A stretch of DNA of 60,000 nt, taken from contig NC_092565.1 in the NCBI RefSeq assembly GCF_037975245.1, positions 23,023,499-23,083,498 of the forward strand, in the 5' to 3' direction. The notes beneath the pieces are model-generated. The model was not told the origin of the DNA and did not search any database. It saw nothing but the letters and a program-made list of their open reading frames with translations. The first letter of the stretch is position 1. Each line of letters starts with the position of its first letter. Positions 11,996 through 23,680 of the stretch are shown here, piece by piece. This DNA is from Apostichopus japonicus. Lineage: Eukaryota > Echinodermata > Holothuroidea > Aspidochirotida > Stichopodidae. The position numbers and the translations under genes were made by a program.

Positions 11996-12891
11996 CCTGG
12001 GTGAAAATGCAGACATAAACTTTATAGAAAATAAAAAGAAAGATTTTGGCATTATTTGCTAACATTAAAAGTACATAAGAAATCAAGTCTGTGTCTGACA
12101 ATTTTGAAATGAAAGTTGTACTATAACTTGTCATGTAATAACACGCCACAATTTAATGATGACATTTAACTTAGAAGCATTCATGTGCTAAGTAATTTTA
12201 TGACTATTTCATATTGCATCTTCTAGAGAACTGACAAGAATTTGTATCTTTGAAAATATGAATCTTCTTCAACAAATTTGGCTTCAAGTTACATTTGACA
12301 AAATATAAATATCTCAATGCTCATCTTCAGCTTTCTAAACAAGAACTTTAAGTTTAATCAGGCAAAATTTTCATCAAACTTTGTGAAAGAGCTGAACGAA
12401 ATTATAATGAACATAGCCATAACAGGCAGAAGTTAATGACAAGCATAACTGTACTGTTAACACTAGGCTAAGCCTCGGCAAATTATTGGCATTATGGTAT
12501 GCAATATAGGTGTAAGGTATGTAATATTAATAAACAGAAGAAGTAATTCCATTAGGCACTGTGGGTAAATTTGTTTGCTCATACGTTTAAGTTAACTCCG
12601 TAGAGTAACACCTAACTGTTCCCCTTCCTGGTCTGTATAGTAACTACTTCTTGGTATTTGTAACAACAACACTAAGTTACAGTACACGTGTAACTAACAT
12701 GTAGATTCAGAAGCCTAAGTTAGAACTTCCCCATTCCGTTGAGTTACACTGTTATTAACTTCATGCTGAATCGACACTCGTTAGCCAAACATTGTAATAC
12801 ATCATCGACCGGTGACACTCAACGTAACACCACTTGCTGGCGAATTCGTGAGTTTCAGACGGTATAAAAATGTTTCGAGAAAAAACCCTAC

Positions 12892-13150
12892 CTCAAGTTG
12901 GATGCAACAAACCCAACCAAAATTGCTTTAACAATAATATATGAATAAATCTGTCAAAATAATTTACGTTAGTCCAAGCCTAACTCATTTCCACATTGAA
13001 GCTCGTATGTCAATATACACTACAGTGTTCGCCGGCTCAACAATTTCGTAACCAGTAGTTCAAACACGGAATATGCTGTCATTAAACTTGCTAGGTCGAT
13101 ACCGCGTCATTACGGTAGTGTAATTGAACCATACAAATTGAAGTAGGTTG
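12892..13150 (-). promoter_or_regulatory. Candidate 5' noncoding exon and promoter of MOGS
   Basis: If the CAG upstream of the MOGS start codon is a real acceptor, a noncoding first exon is needed. A good donor, CTTGAG followed by GTAGGG (GT at 12891-12890), lies about 0.9 kb upstream. The DNA just behind it (13020-13150) has more CpG than its surroundings. No TATA box is clear. This placement is inference. Confidence 0.3.
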
Positions 13151-13159
13151 ACGTCGTCA

Positions 13160-14160
13160 AAATAATGTGGTCTCTACGGAAGCGTAGAAAAGACATGTAA
13201 ATAACGTTATGTTGAAATGCTACAACTCGTCAATCTGACAGAGAAGTTCAAAATGTCAAAAATCTGAAAATTGACAATTTGTTGACATGCATTAAGTCGT
13301 CAAAATGTCAATAACTTGAAAATACACCCTGTTACGATGAAGTCACCCATGAAACCGCAATATAGTTTTGCATTCTGGTTTAAAATGTACTACAAAGGCA
13401 GTTCTGCATTTTAAAGGGTGTGAAGACTCGCGCACAGAGAAACATCTCATGCCGGTCATCTGACCTAGTTTCGAATGAGGTGTAACAGAAGTGTTAGACA
13501 CCACCATCGATCCCAGAAAATACACACACAACTTGCTACCGTCGGTAATTAGACACTAGTGTACAGTCAACACATACAGCTACGGTCAATACCCACAACA
13601 TAGTGTATATAGCAGCGTGAACATCTCAGGTCTAGATAAAAGTTAAGAAGGTAACACGTTTCATTACTGTCTGCGTTTTGTAGCGACAAGAAGAAAACTT
13701 CACTTGCTAGCAACGGAAAGTTAACATTTTCAGAGCGCGGCACGCGGTTTGGGGCGAGTCTTCAATGCCTTTAAGTATTCAAGAACGCAACTTTGCAGTT
13801 ATTATAGCCTTTTGACTTTTCATATTTTTAAAAAATATTTTTTACCATTCTTCAATTCAATAAATATAAAAATTTAATATGTCTTTGTCTTTTTTTTTCA
13901 AAACAAATGTTTACAACTTTCTGACATTGTAACAAACTATATCGTGAAGAAGGATCATAAGGCAACGAAAAAAGAGATGAGAGGAAAGGAAATGACACTG
14001 TTATCCCACATACTTTATGTCTTATATATTACTCAAAAACAAATGGATAACCTGCTCTGAAATATTGCCAATCAAAACAAATTTCTCCAAAGTTTGCTGA
14101 AGTTGAGACAAGAGAACATATGAACACATCTCATTATTTACACAACAAACATATTATAAT
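13160..14160. other. Intergenic, nothing recognised
   Basis: No gene or repeat recognised. Around 13230-13330 the words GTCAAAAT and TGACAATT recur, giving a locally repetitive look (CGTCAA/TGTCAA). AT content rises sharply between 13820 and 13900. Confidence 0.5.
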
Positions 14161-14705
14161 CTATATCATTCCCTCCCCTCTCCATCCCCTCTCCCTCCCC
14201 TCCCCTTTCCTTCCCCCTCCCCTCCCCTTCCACCTCCCTTCCCTTCCCCCTCTCCCTCTCCTTCCCTTCTCCTTCCCCCTCCCCTCCCCCTTTCCTCCCC
14301 CTCCCCCTTTCCACCCCCTCCCTTTCCACCCCTTCCCATCTCTCCTTCCCTTTTCCCCTCTCCTTCCCCTTCCCCTCTCCTCCCCTTCACCCATTCCCCC
14401 TCTCCTCCCCTCCCCTCCCCTTCCCCTCTCCACCCCTTCCCCCTCTCCTCCCCTTCCACCTCTCTTCCCTTCCCCCTCTCCCTCTCCTTCCCTTCTCCCC
14501 TTCCCCTTTCCACCCCCTCCCCTTTCCACCCCTTCCCATCTCTCCTTCCCCTTTCCCCTTTCCTCTCTCCTTCCCCTTCCCCTTCCCCTCTCCTCCCCTT
14601 CACCCCTTCCCCCTCTCCTCCCCTCCCCTTCCCATCGCCTTCCCCTTCACCATCTCCCCTTCCCCCTCTCCTTCCCTTCCCCTCTTTCCCTCCCCTCCTA
14701 ACCCA
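14161..14705 (+). repeat. Long C/T-only (polypyrimidine) tract of CCCCTTCC-type repeats
   Basis: About 545 bases of almost pure pyrimidine on the plus strand, made of irregular CCCCTCTCC, CCCCTTCC and CCACCCC words. Longer blocks are reused: a segment around 14230-14345 reappears at about 14455-14550. The open frames across it are low-complexity Pro/Ser/Leu or Gly/Arg/Glu strings and should not be read as genes. Such mirror-rich homopurine-homopyrimidine DNA can form triplex structures (established for the sequence type, not shown here). Confidence 0.9.
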
Positions 14706-16058
14706 TCTCAAACATGCAAGTGTCCTGAGTTATTGAATATCTAAGTAATTTAAACAGTAGCTTGAGTAATACTTGTAAATGTTTCCATTGATCAACTTGC
14801 AATTGGGCTTTAAATTATAAAAGCTTATCGATCTGGAGAGTGAAAATATTTTCACCTAAGAATCACTGTTTTGATCCAAAACGATTTGTAAACAACTATT
14901 CTTAGAAATTACCAGGTAACGGTGACAATATCTACGGTAGCCTTTAATGGTCGTCTGCGTGCTTCTGACAGTGCTCTGAGAGTACTTGATTAGACCCAAT
15001 CCTCTGAGATTACTTCAAGATATTTACAAAGATCAGTATTGACACAGGTTGTATGAGCACGGCTGTAAAAGTGTCTAATAAGATGATCTTATGTGACCAG
15101 TATTGTTCTTCGTACTGTGTTCGGATGGGAGAGGGGAGTTGGGTGAGAGGGGGGGGGGGGCATTGACTTGGTATCATGAAGCATACATAGTAAATTGCAT
15201 TGAAAGTCTCGTGGATTTCAATGAGGTGCATGGAGAAGGAGGAGGAGGAGGATTAACTAAAATATTCAAAGGTATCTAGCAGCATCATATACCAAACCCT
15301 GCATTAAAAATACAGTTATTTCCCAAACAGCAGCTTCCAGTAGATCATTTAGAACGGTAACGTTACCCGTGACCGAGAGCACTGTCCCTACTGTCCAACT
15401 AAAATGGAACTACTTGGTCTGATTTGGGTTACTCTCTCTCTTTCTCTGTGAGCACCAATATCAGCATTTGTATAAGCGTTCTATACTTACATCGCTAGAA
15501 GGAAAGACAGGCTGCAGAAAGAAATGCCTGTTTATCTTTCTCGGTATACCAGCTTCGGTATACGTTTTGAGCTATGCTATTTTATTCACCTAATATCCTT
15601 CTTATTCATTCAGTTCTCAATCCTAGATGTTCACATTATTAATATTTCTCTGCTGCCATTATTTGTTTTCATGGCTGAAGTACTATGAATGTGATATAGA
15701 CACTATAACTTTTCTACTAAACTGAACTACATAGACTCGGTTGCTTTATAACTACAATAAGCCTCTTTGTATTATTTGATCTCTCAGTCTTTCATATTAA
15801 TATCCCTGTATAACCCGCTTACCAAGCATCAACAGATGACATGAAGAGCCAGGCCTCGGAAATGTGAGTAGTTATTTATTACTGGTAAAAGCTGAATACA
15901 AAAAGATCTTGACAATCTGTAATTGTAGTAGGAGAACATGAATTGCATAATTCGAGTCAGTTATACATTTTTTGGTTCCCTGAAAGCTAAATTGCACGTC
16001 TGGATGTCATTCTTTACATTGGCAAGTTCAGGTTATACAAATTTGGTAAGACTAAAAT
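14706..16058. other. Intergenic, nothing recognised apart from a G-run
   Basis: No gene recognised. It contains a G-run at about 15150-15161, a GGA run near 15236-15252 and a CT-rich stretch near 15432-15447. Confidence 0.5.
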
Positions 16059-16066
16059 ATCTTCTG
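16059..16066. repeat. Left target-site duplication of the hAT-like element
   Basis: ATCTTCTG directly abuts the TAGTG terminus. Its partner ATCTTCAG at 17277-17284 differs at one position, which suggests an older insertion. Confidence 0.7.
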
Positions 16067-17276
16067 TAGTGTTTACACGGGTCCAAAAATCGGGAACCGG
16101 GTACCCGAGGGTCGTTACCCGTCGGGTATCCGGGTACCCGGAAAAAATTTGTTTACCCTCGTGTATCACGATTTTCAAGAAATTACATATTGGATGCTGT
16201 AATAAATGCATTATATTCTCTACTGACAATGTTTTCATGTTCAAATACGTAGGTGTAAGATAAGGTATAAAACCTCCCTCAATAATTTATATTTGCTTCT
16301 GTTTCTTTCATTAACTTGTTAATAAATAAATAATTTAATTATAATTAGCATTACTACTAACATCGCACTGCCGCCACTGCTTATGCTAACTCATGCACGT
16401 CTATTGGATCAAACCATATAGATATCCAATTTAGCTCTTAAACAGTTTTTAATACTACTACTATCTATTATGCAGGCCCAGGGTTCTCATTAGCCGCGAG
16501 ATTACGCGATTCGCGCAATTTGATCGCATTTGGAATAAACGATTAGTAAAAAGCCACTTGCGATTACTATTTTTTAGTAATCGCGTCTATAATCCGTAAA
16601 CATCGCGTAAAATTCCTTGTCAGCCTCTCCTTCTTTGATATAAACGAATGAATAAATAATAATTTCTTCCACATGGTAGCCTAACACCACACTAAGTCAA
16701 TGAGAAATCTAGCTAAGCCTAACCATCTGTTTATTTGCTGGAGATGTGACGCAGTTATAAGACATCCATGGAATACTTTCGTAATTGCTGTTACGTTCGA
16801 CCACATGGTTGCCTAACACCACACTAAGTCAATGGGGGCAGTCTAGCCTAGCCATCTGTTTATTAGCTGAAATTGTGACGCAGTTATAAGATATCTATGG
16901 AAAGCTTTCGTTATTGCTGTTATCTTCGAACACATGGTAGCTTAACAACACACTAAGTCTATGGGAAATCAGCCTAACCATTGGTTTGTAATTTTTTTTT
17001 TAAACGATCACACTTTGCGTAGGCCTATGATTCGGGTAATAAATTAGGAACCGGGTAGTATCGCGTCGAACGGGCCCCTTCGTTATTGCTGTTATCTTCT
17101 ACCACATTGTAGCCTAACACCACACTAAGTCAATGGGAAATCTGCCTAACCGTCGTTTTGCCATTTTTTTTTATTTATTTTTTTTAAAATCACACTTTGC
17201 TTAGGATTCGGGTAATAAATTAGGAACCGGGTAGTATCACGTCGGGCGGGTACCCGGATAACCCGTGCAAACACTA
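16067..17276. mobile_element. Non-autonomous hAT-like DNA transposon (1.2 kb)
   Basis: The left end reads TAGTGTTTACACGGGT. The reverse complement of the right end reads TAGTGTTTGCACGGGT, matching at 15 of 16. The element is flanked by 8-bp direct repeats, ATCTTCTG at 16059-16066 and ATCTTCAG at 17277-17284 (7 of 8), the duplication length of hAT elements. Just inside both ends are GGGTACCCG-type palindromes, common in this superfamily. The interior has three to four diverged copies of a module of about 130 bp beginning CACATGGTAGCCTAACACCA (about 16673, 16801, 16931, 17101), and a CpG-rich block at 16490-16620. No transposase ORF is present, so it depends on transposase made elsewhere. Confidence 0.82.
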
Positions 17277-17284
17277 ATCTTCAG
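17277..17284. repeat. Right target-site duplication of the hAT-like element
   Basis: ATCTTCAG follows the CACTA terminus of the element. Confidence 0.7.
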
Positions 17285-17583
17285 GTAAGAAAAAACCTTA
17301 GTCTTTTAACAAAAACTACAAACTAATTCTAAACACAAGCGAAAACTGTCATTACAACTCATCCCATTATCGAAAAACAAACTTATTATGGCTTTTAAAA
17401 ACGTCCGTACTTATCCAGGGTCATTTTCCGGATTGACCCATTGTGAAATGTTTATGTGAAGATATGCAACACCTGGCATAATACTAGTTGATCAACCGAT
17501 TCACATACTGTGGTACATACATTGCATTAAGTGTGTGACCCTGATACAGCACAGCTGAGAGGTTTCTACGCGGTCCGTTCTGA

Positions 17584-17859
17584 GTCATTCTGTCAGTCTG
17601 TTGTTCTATCGTCAGCTGTAATTGTGGAGCAACATCAGCCCCTCCGAAAACGTCTGCGAGATTGTACAGTACAAGCACTGTTCGGATACCAATCCAAATA
17701 GGCTTACTTTTGTTAGGCTGTGTGCTTGTGATCAAAGGTTTATTGAGCAACACGAATTACAGTCTGATTGTTAATATTCGTCACCTAACACGAACACTAG
17801 TAACAGGGGCCTACAACAAGGAGGCCCATCGTCAGACAAAACCAAGTAGAAATACTGAG
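17584..17859 (+). CDS. Exon-like open frame with strong donor; candidate first exon of the 17.5-30.3 kb gene
   Basis: The plus frame is open from 17584 to a good donor (ACTGAG followed by GTAAGC, GT at 17860-17861), ending in phase 0. It has no ATG, so it is either part of a 5' UTR or needs an upstream exon. The translation contains a hydrophobic run (IGLLLLGCVLVIKGLL). The opposite strand is also open over 17753-17484, with codon use that looks equally coding-like, so strand and function are unsettled. The local sequence is richer in CpG than its flanks, as often seen at promoters and exons. Confidence 0.25.
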
Positions 17860-20800
17860 GTAAGCCTGTAACTGTAAGTCATTACAGTGTTTTCGTGTAC
17901 AATCAGTTTTGGCCTAGCCTAGGTTAATCTACTGATAGAATGCTTGGTAACGGTAGAGTAAAACTGTTGGCAAACCTGTTTTATTAATGTGAGTTGTTAC
18001 ATTCATCCCTGGCTGCAGCATTTTTGTATAAAGAACATCTTGCTCTATGCTATTTAGAAATAGCATAGCCTAGGCCAAGCTCGCGGCTAAGAATAGATTT
18101 TCATTAAAAAAAAATTGTATTTGATTTTTTGATGGCCTGGGGAGAGTGATTCTCGGTACAAGAGAAACCATTACTTTTAATACAAGGAAACAGTCACTGT
18201 TGAATTAGGAAATTTATTGAAAGACTTACAAGCTAACATGAAAATCAGTGATTAATATAAATTTACATAGCTTAACAGGACACTAGAGGCCTCACCCCAC
18301 AATAGACTTGTAAGGTCCAAAGTTAACTCCCTTTGGTATGGCTGAGCAATAATTTCTATTCTTGTTTGGTGGAACTATTGAAACTAGCCAAGAAAGTTCC
18401 ACTGCTGTAGACATAAGGTAACAAAGTTCTGACCATGAAATATTCATTCCTCTTTTTTTAGCAATTGAACTTAAGCAACCTTCATATTATATGCCTATAT
18501 GTACATGATAACGTTGATATGGATTGTAAAAACTCCAAGGACCTGTATAACAAAATGTATCTGAATTTACTCTCCGAACTAAAGTTATTATGTTTGATTT
18601 GTTTTGCCAATCTTTATTTTTGTGGAGGTTACGCTTCATTTGGTTCTTCAAGGTCCTCAGCAACGAAAGGCATGTATAAAGAATAATAGAAAACAATAAT
18701 GGGGGAAAAGAAGAAAGCAATCAGAAAAAATCTCAAATGAAAGGAAACATGACCTTTAAATGTATTAGGACAACTTAAGAAATGTTAAAGGGCTACCATG
18801 CTAGATACTGTTGTTGAAAACATTTTTATCATCTTCCTCCCCCTTCCCCCCCCCCAAAAAAAAAATAAACAAGAAGAAAACTGTAAATTTTAGTATAATT
18901 TGCATAGTCATTGTGCAAAGTTCTGAATGCATTGTCAATCACAAAAGAAAAGATCTACCCTCCTCCCCTCATCTCCCTTCCCTCTTTGCCCTCCCACCCC
19001 CCCCCCCAAATAACCAGAAAAGGGATGAGATGAGAAAAAAAGACAACATCAAACAACAGGGAAATAGTTCCTCATGTGTAAAACCTGGTAAAATCGAAGT
19101 CCATAACTATACAATAGAATATACTAAATTTCAGTTATCTTATTGTACATCTCTTTTTAACTTGAGACTTCAATTGTAATAGCGTACAAACCCAGAGGCT
19201 TCGCATATGGATGTCTTCTGTACAAGAAGTAAAGAAGGATACTACTCATCTGTAACATGTACAGATTACAGATGCCGTACTGCAGTCTTGAACAAACAAA
19301 ATATGAACTACTGTTGAACAAGCATAGTGGATTAATGATCCACCTATGTAAAGAAAGAAGAAAAGGAAAAAAAGAAAAGATCCAAAAAGTAGTTATAAAA
19401 AGAAGAAAGAAAGAACTTACAGACAGTTAACAGAGCTCTTAAAGAACTTAGACAGCAGCACAGTAGTCATGTGATGTATGTACCATTACAATAGAACGAT
19501 AGTACTACAGGGTAGGTCACAATTTGTGTTGACATTGCCATGGTGTGGCTAGATGAGATCTATGGTATAATAATCTATGGCATACAGTTCAATTTATTAT
19601 TGTTGTATTATAATACCACATTGAGATAGTGAATTATCAACCTGTTTGTAGTAATTGTATGACCTCAGCTATAAAACAAACATACCTTTGATGTTGGTAA
19701 GCTGCCAGTGTAATGCTTAGTTAATTACCAGTGTCTTTTTTCCCCCTAATACATGTTCGATGTCTCCGATGATTATTAGTGTAGAATATTGATAACTTGT
19801 ATTCCTATTTATTGCTAGAAATTGACTAAGCTCTGCACAGATTTGCTTTCAGATTTTCTTAATTCCTTTGTCAAAAAAACTTGCCTTGATTGAAGAGATA
19901 CTTGTGCGCTTCCACTGTACCTGCATAACTTAAGCCTAGAAAATTGGTAAACAAACATTGTGTATGCCAAAAAATGTAAACAGTCATATACTGTGCTCAT
20001 ATTTATGGGGAAAGTAATATTAATGTGAGTTGCCATTTTTGTGTGAACTCTGGTAGGTCTTTGACTGTGAATAGTACTGACCATAAAGTTTTATTGGAGT
20101 TTTTATGAAATATTTTTAGAGAGGCCCTTTGCACTGAATTCAATAATGAAAGTTAGGTGGTTGAAGTCAAATTTCCCTTCAAAAGTTCAAAAGGTTGAAT
20201 TCCAAAGAGAAGCCATTCCTGTCTGATAGATATGCCATGTTCAGTTAGGATATAACGTTGTGTAAACTCAAGTAAATATTGAGGTATGTTTTGCATGTTT
20301 TCATGAAATTCTCAATCTGATATACTTAAAAGGCTATGTTTACAAAATCAGCTTTACTTGTAGTAGCTTTATTTTACTCAGGTACTCCCATAAGTTGATT
20401 CGTGAGGGTGAAGTGATCTTAAAACTTTATTCAGGTGAAGTATTTGGGGAAGTTAATGATTTTTAGTGGAAAGTATTGTTAGTTAGTGATGATTTGGTTG
20501 TGGTGTAGAGTAAGAAGAAAAGTCTCAAGACACACTCAGGAGAAATCTTCACTCTCAGAATTTGTGAATACCTTGCATGGTCACCCCACTGTATAATGGT
20601 CCAAGTATACTTACATGTGTAATTGTGTGTAATTTGTATATATGCACAATGCAATAAAGTCCCCCCCCCTCTCTCCACCCCAAGTCTTTTACTCTTGACA
20701 TTTCTCATAAAACTAAACAACTGAATAATATATATTTTGGCATAGTAAGATTGTGCAGGTTGCTATGGTAGTAACTAGAAACTATAGAACTTACTTTTCT

Positions 20801-21005
20801 CAACAGGGTAAACAAAACTAGAAAAAAATCCCAGAAAAGTTTAAAAACCATGACATCAACTCTTAGAGGCCACTACAGGTTTTGAGTTTTTAATGTTTAT
20901 TCTTTATTTAGTGCTTCGTTTATTTCCCTTCACTTATAGCTTGTATCTTGCCAGTTTTATTGATACAAAATATCAGTTTTTGATCCCTTGTATCTTTGTT
21001 GGCAG
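17860..21005. other. Probable intron or intergenic DNA
   Basis: No firm coding sequence. One acceptor-like site (TTTTTTTAG before CAATTGAAC at about 18462) opens a 75-codon frame on the plus strand without a clear donor. C-runs occur at 18845-18856 and 19000-19009, and an A/G-rich patch at 19350-19415. Confidence 0.4.
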
Positions 21006-21040
21006 GATCAAAAATACAACTTGGATGTACTCAGTATTTG
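21006..21040 (+). CDS. Candidate small exon of an unidentified plus-strand gene
   Basis: A 35-base segment lies between an acceptor (TCTTTGTTGGCAG, AG at 21004-21005) and a donor (GTATTTG then GTGAAC). Read as IKNTTWMYSVF it starts in phase 2 and ends in phase 1, which matches the next candidate exon at 22758 (joining through an Asp codon). The ATG at 21025 could be the translation start. This is weak evidence on its own. Confidence 0.22.
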
Positions 21041-21232
21041 GTGAACACACAAACCCTATTGATATTGGTGGCAGGCTAAGCATTATCTGAGCTCAAGAGA
21101 GGTCAACGTTTTAAAACGTTGTAAGCAGTAAACACCATCACTCCAACAGTGCTTCTTGGATGAAACTCATCCACATTGGTGCTAGAGCTGTGCTGTCAAC
21201 AATAGCCAAAACTTGAAAATCTTCTATTCAGT

Positions 21233-21592
21233 GTCAGGCCTCAAAATGTTGGCTGTTTTCTGGTTAAATGCGAATTGATTTTGCTGTTTGCCAATGTCAT
21301 AATGCACTGGCAATTTTTGCCAGTAGATATATTAAGAACTTAAAAACAGAATTATAAGTCAGTCATGTGACAATGGTCAGCCAAAATCCTCACTATTTAC
21401 ATACATAACATTGCCCATGTATTACTGCCTATTATCAACAAATATTGGGTTGCTCTCCTAAGCCTGTACATACAGTAACTGATCTTTAATGTAATGCAGG
21501 AATAATGCCAGTGTGCACTTGACTTCAGCCAGTAGACTTTATAAGCACTGGCATTTTTTAACAAACTTGTGGCTAATATTGTGAAATTATAG
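21233..21592 (+). repeat. Dispersed repeat family A, copy 1
   Basis: About 360 bases are clearly related to 26696-27070. Shared blocks in the same order include GGCCTCA, CTGGYTAAATGCGARTTG, GGCACTGGCAATTT with GCCAG, TTGRGYTGCTCTC, and the end block AGCCAGTAGACTTT. The two copies are well diverged. No terminal repeats, A-tail or ORF is seen, so the class is unknown. Confidence 0.65.
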
Positions 21593-22757
21593 GCATCAAG
21601 TATTATATTAATGGTCATAGAAAAAGTGGCTAGAAATCTTAACACCGGTTAGTTTCTGTATAAAGTAACGACTAACAACAATGTTGCTTTCTCTAATGAA
21701 AAATGTCAATGGAACAAGAAGGGGACAAACAAACAGGTTTCACCTCAGATTGTAAGTAAGGACAATATGACATTCAAGATATTTGAATAATAAGGGTTGT
21801 ATACTGTAAATTGATCTGTAGTGATTACACAATGTTTGTTTCATGAATATCTAGCACCATGAAGATACCAATGATCATTACAAAATGTGTTGTGAACACC
21901 GCTGTCAAATTAGTCTATTGATTTTTAGAGAAAGGAAAAAATTAATGTTTTATTTTTTGTGAAAAATTGTCAAGGTGAAAATTTATTGCTAATTAGGGTT
22001 TGTTTGGAAATTGATAATTAGTCTTTTAGACTTTCATACCAATGAGTTTTCTTCTAATAAATGATCAAAAAGATTAAATATATACATATTTTGCAATATG
22101 TTCATCTGTCTTCATTGATCGGTGCCAAACTCAACTTTTGTCTGTTTCTATGGATTACCAATTTACGACCATAATAGTTTGAAGTTGTCAGAGTGATTGG
22201 TTTTGAGATAACAGCTGCTGTTAGAAATATTTCATTCACTGTAATGTACTGTATGGCTGTTGCTATTTTAGGTTGGTTGTGAACTAATTTACATTTGTAC
22301 TTTACTATGCTAGTGTTCATTGAGCTCAAATGTCAGGATGTTTGTACAGATCCAGGTTTTGTTGTTTAGTGATGTGCAATATATGTGTCTGTCATCATTT
22401 TATGTGTTAAAAGTTAAAAGAAAGTGTAAATCAACTGTCATTTTGAAATCATAGATTGGACTACGAAAACCTCTATTTCAAATATCAAAACTGTCAACAT
22501 TTTGGAGAAAAATCGTCATGAATAGATAAGGACTTAAGATTTGGGTAAGGTGGAGTAGGAGGGGGGGGGGGATGGGTCAGCTGCACCAGCATTAATGCAG
22601 ATTTGGCCAGATCATGACAAAGTCCACATAAGAAAGACATCTCTAGGTTGTTTGGATGGTAAAAATTGGAGGTTTGTTGATCAAGAGTGACTAGTCCCCC
22701 CATCCATTTCCCACCTAGTGATGTAAACTACTGGAAATGTTTACCACTTCATTCTAG

Positions 22758-22796
22758 ATATGGTAGACTTAGAGTGCTTAAGTTGTGAGGAGACAG
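22758..22796 (+). CDS. Candidate small exon (39 bases) of an unidentified plus-strand gene
   Basis: It is bounded by a clean acceptor (CCACTTCATTCTAG) and donor (GAGACAG then GTAAGC). Only one frame is open, reading MVDLECLSCEET. It starts needing one base from the previous exon and ends with one base over, and the start phase matches the candidate at 21006-21040. The two Cys residues (CLSC) could be part of a metal site, but this is too short to say. Confidence 0.3.
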
Positions 22797-23584
22797 GTAA
22801 GCTTTTTGCTTGTGAATAGCCAACACTGGTTTGATGTGAATTTTATTTTCCAATGTATGATGTCAGTGCATCACGTTACTAACATTAGTTTCCGTAGTGA
22901 ACGTGAAAATGGTTGTCAACTGTAGAAATTTACGTCAGTATAAGACTATTCATGAGCTAAACTGATTTGGTTGTATCATCTGCAGTCGCAGTGAATAGTA
23001 AATAAAAACGCAAAAACTCTTCCTGACTGTGCATGTGCTCCATCAGTACTGAGTGTGGAATCGAGTGTATAAATCAAACAGCATTTAATGCATTCTGTCT
23101 GCCATTTTAATGTTTTCCTGGAATTTTCTGCTTGCAATTAACATTGCTCACTTGATATCAGTTCACTACTCTGCCTACTGAAAAGCGGGGAGTATGTATT
23201 TTTAAGCATTTGAGACCTCTTTGGATTTATAGTACTGAGCAGTGCAGTGCCTTTTACTATTTTTAAAGCAAGCGTGTACGTACTAAAATGTTTGCAAACA
23301 GTCGGTAGAGAAGTTAAGAGGAGATTAAAAGGATAAAGGGGGGCGGGTGGAGAGGGAATGTGCAGGAGGAATATCTGTGGGGAGGTACAACATTGTTATA
23401 AAATGCATTATGTTGTATCACAATGTTTCCTCCTTCCCCAATGCTTCTAGCCATGGTTCTCTTAATACAACATGAATCTTCATGTAGCTTGGGAAATTAT
23501 CATGAGATAATGACCTTGGGAGTGAAAGTTGCAAGGCCTGAAATGTCACTTTCCACTGTTCAAAAGTGAAAGTTCTTGGTGCAG

Positions 23585-23680
23585 ATTTATGCTGCGGGTT
23601 CCTTGAGTCCGGTTTTCTTTGGCAAGGTCTCGAATGGATGTAACACTACAAAGACTACATTCATTAGTGCGACCAGCACA
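23585..23680 (+). CDS. Candidate exon of an unidentified plus-strand gene
   Basis: 96 bases in phase 0 at both ends, between an acceptor (TTCTTGGTGCAG) and a strong donor (AGCACA then GTAAGT). Only one frame is open; it encodes 32 residues beginning IYAAGSLSPVFFGKVSNG and ending in a Ser/Thr-rich stretch. CpG content and codon mix differ from the AT-rich flanks. A 30-base segment at 23162-23191 (phase 0, FTTLPTEKRG, donor GTATGT) could precede it. Family not recognised. Confidence 0.4.

Noticed and set aside
14120-14711. Long Pro/Ser/Leu-rich (plus) and Gly/Arg/Glu-rich (minus) ORFs
   Set aside because: They are products of a pure pyrimidine/purine tract lacking stop codons, with no other coding evidence.
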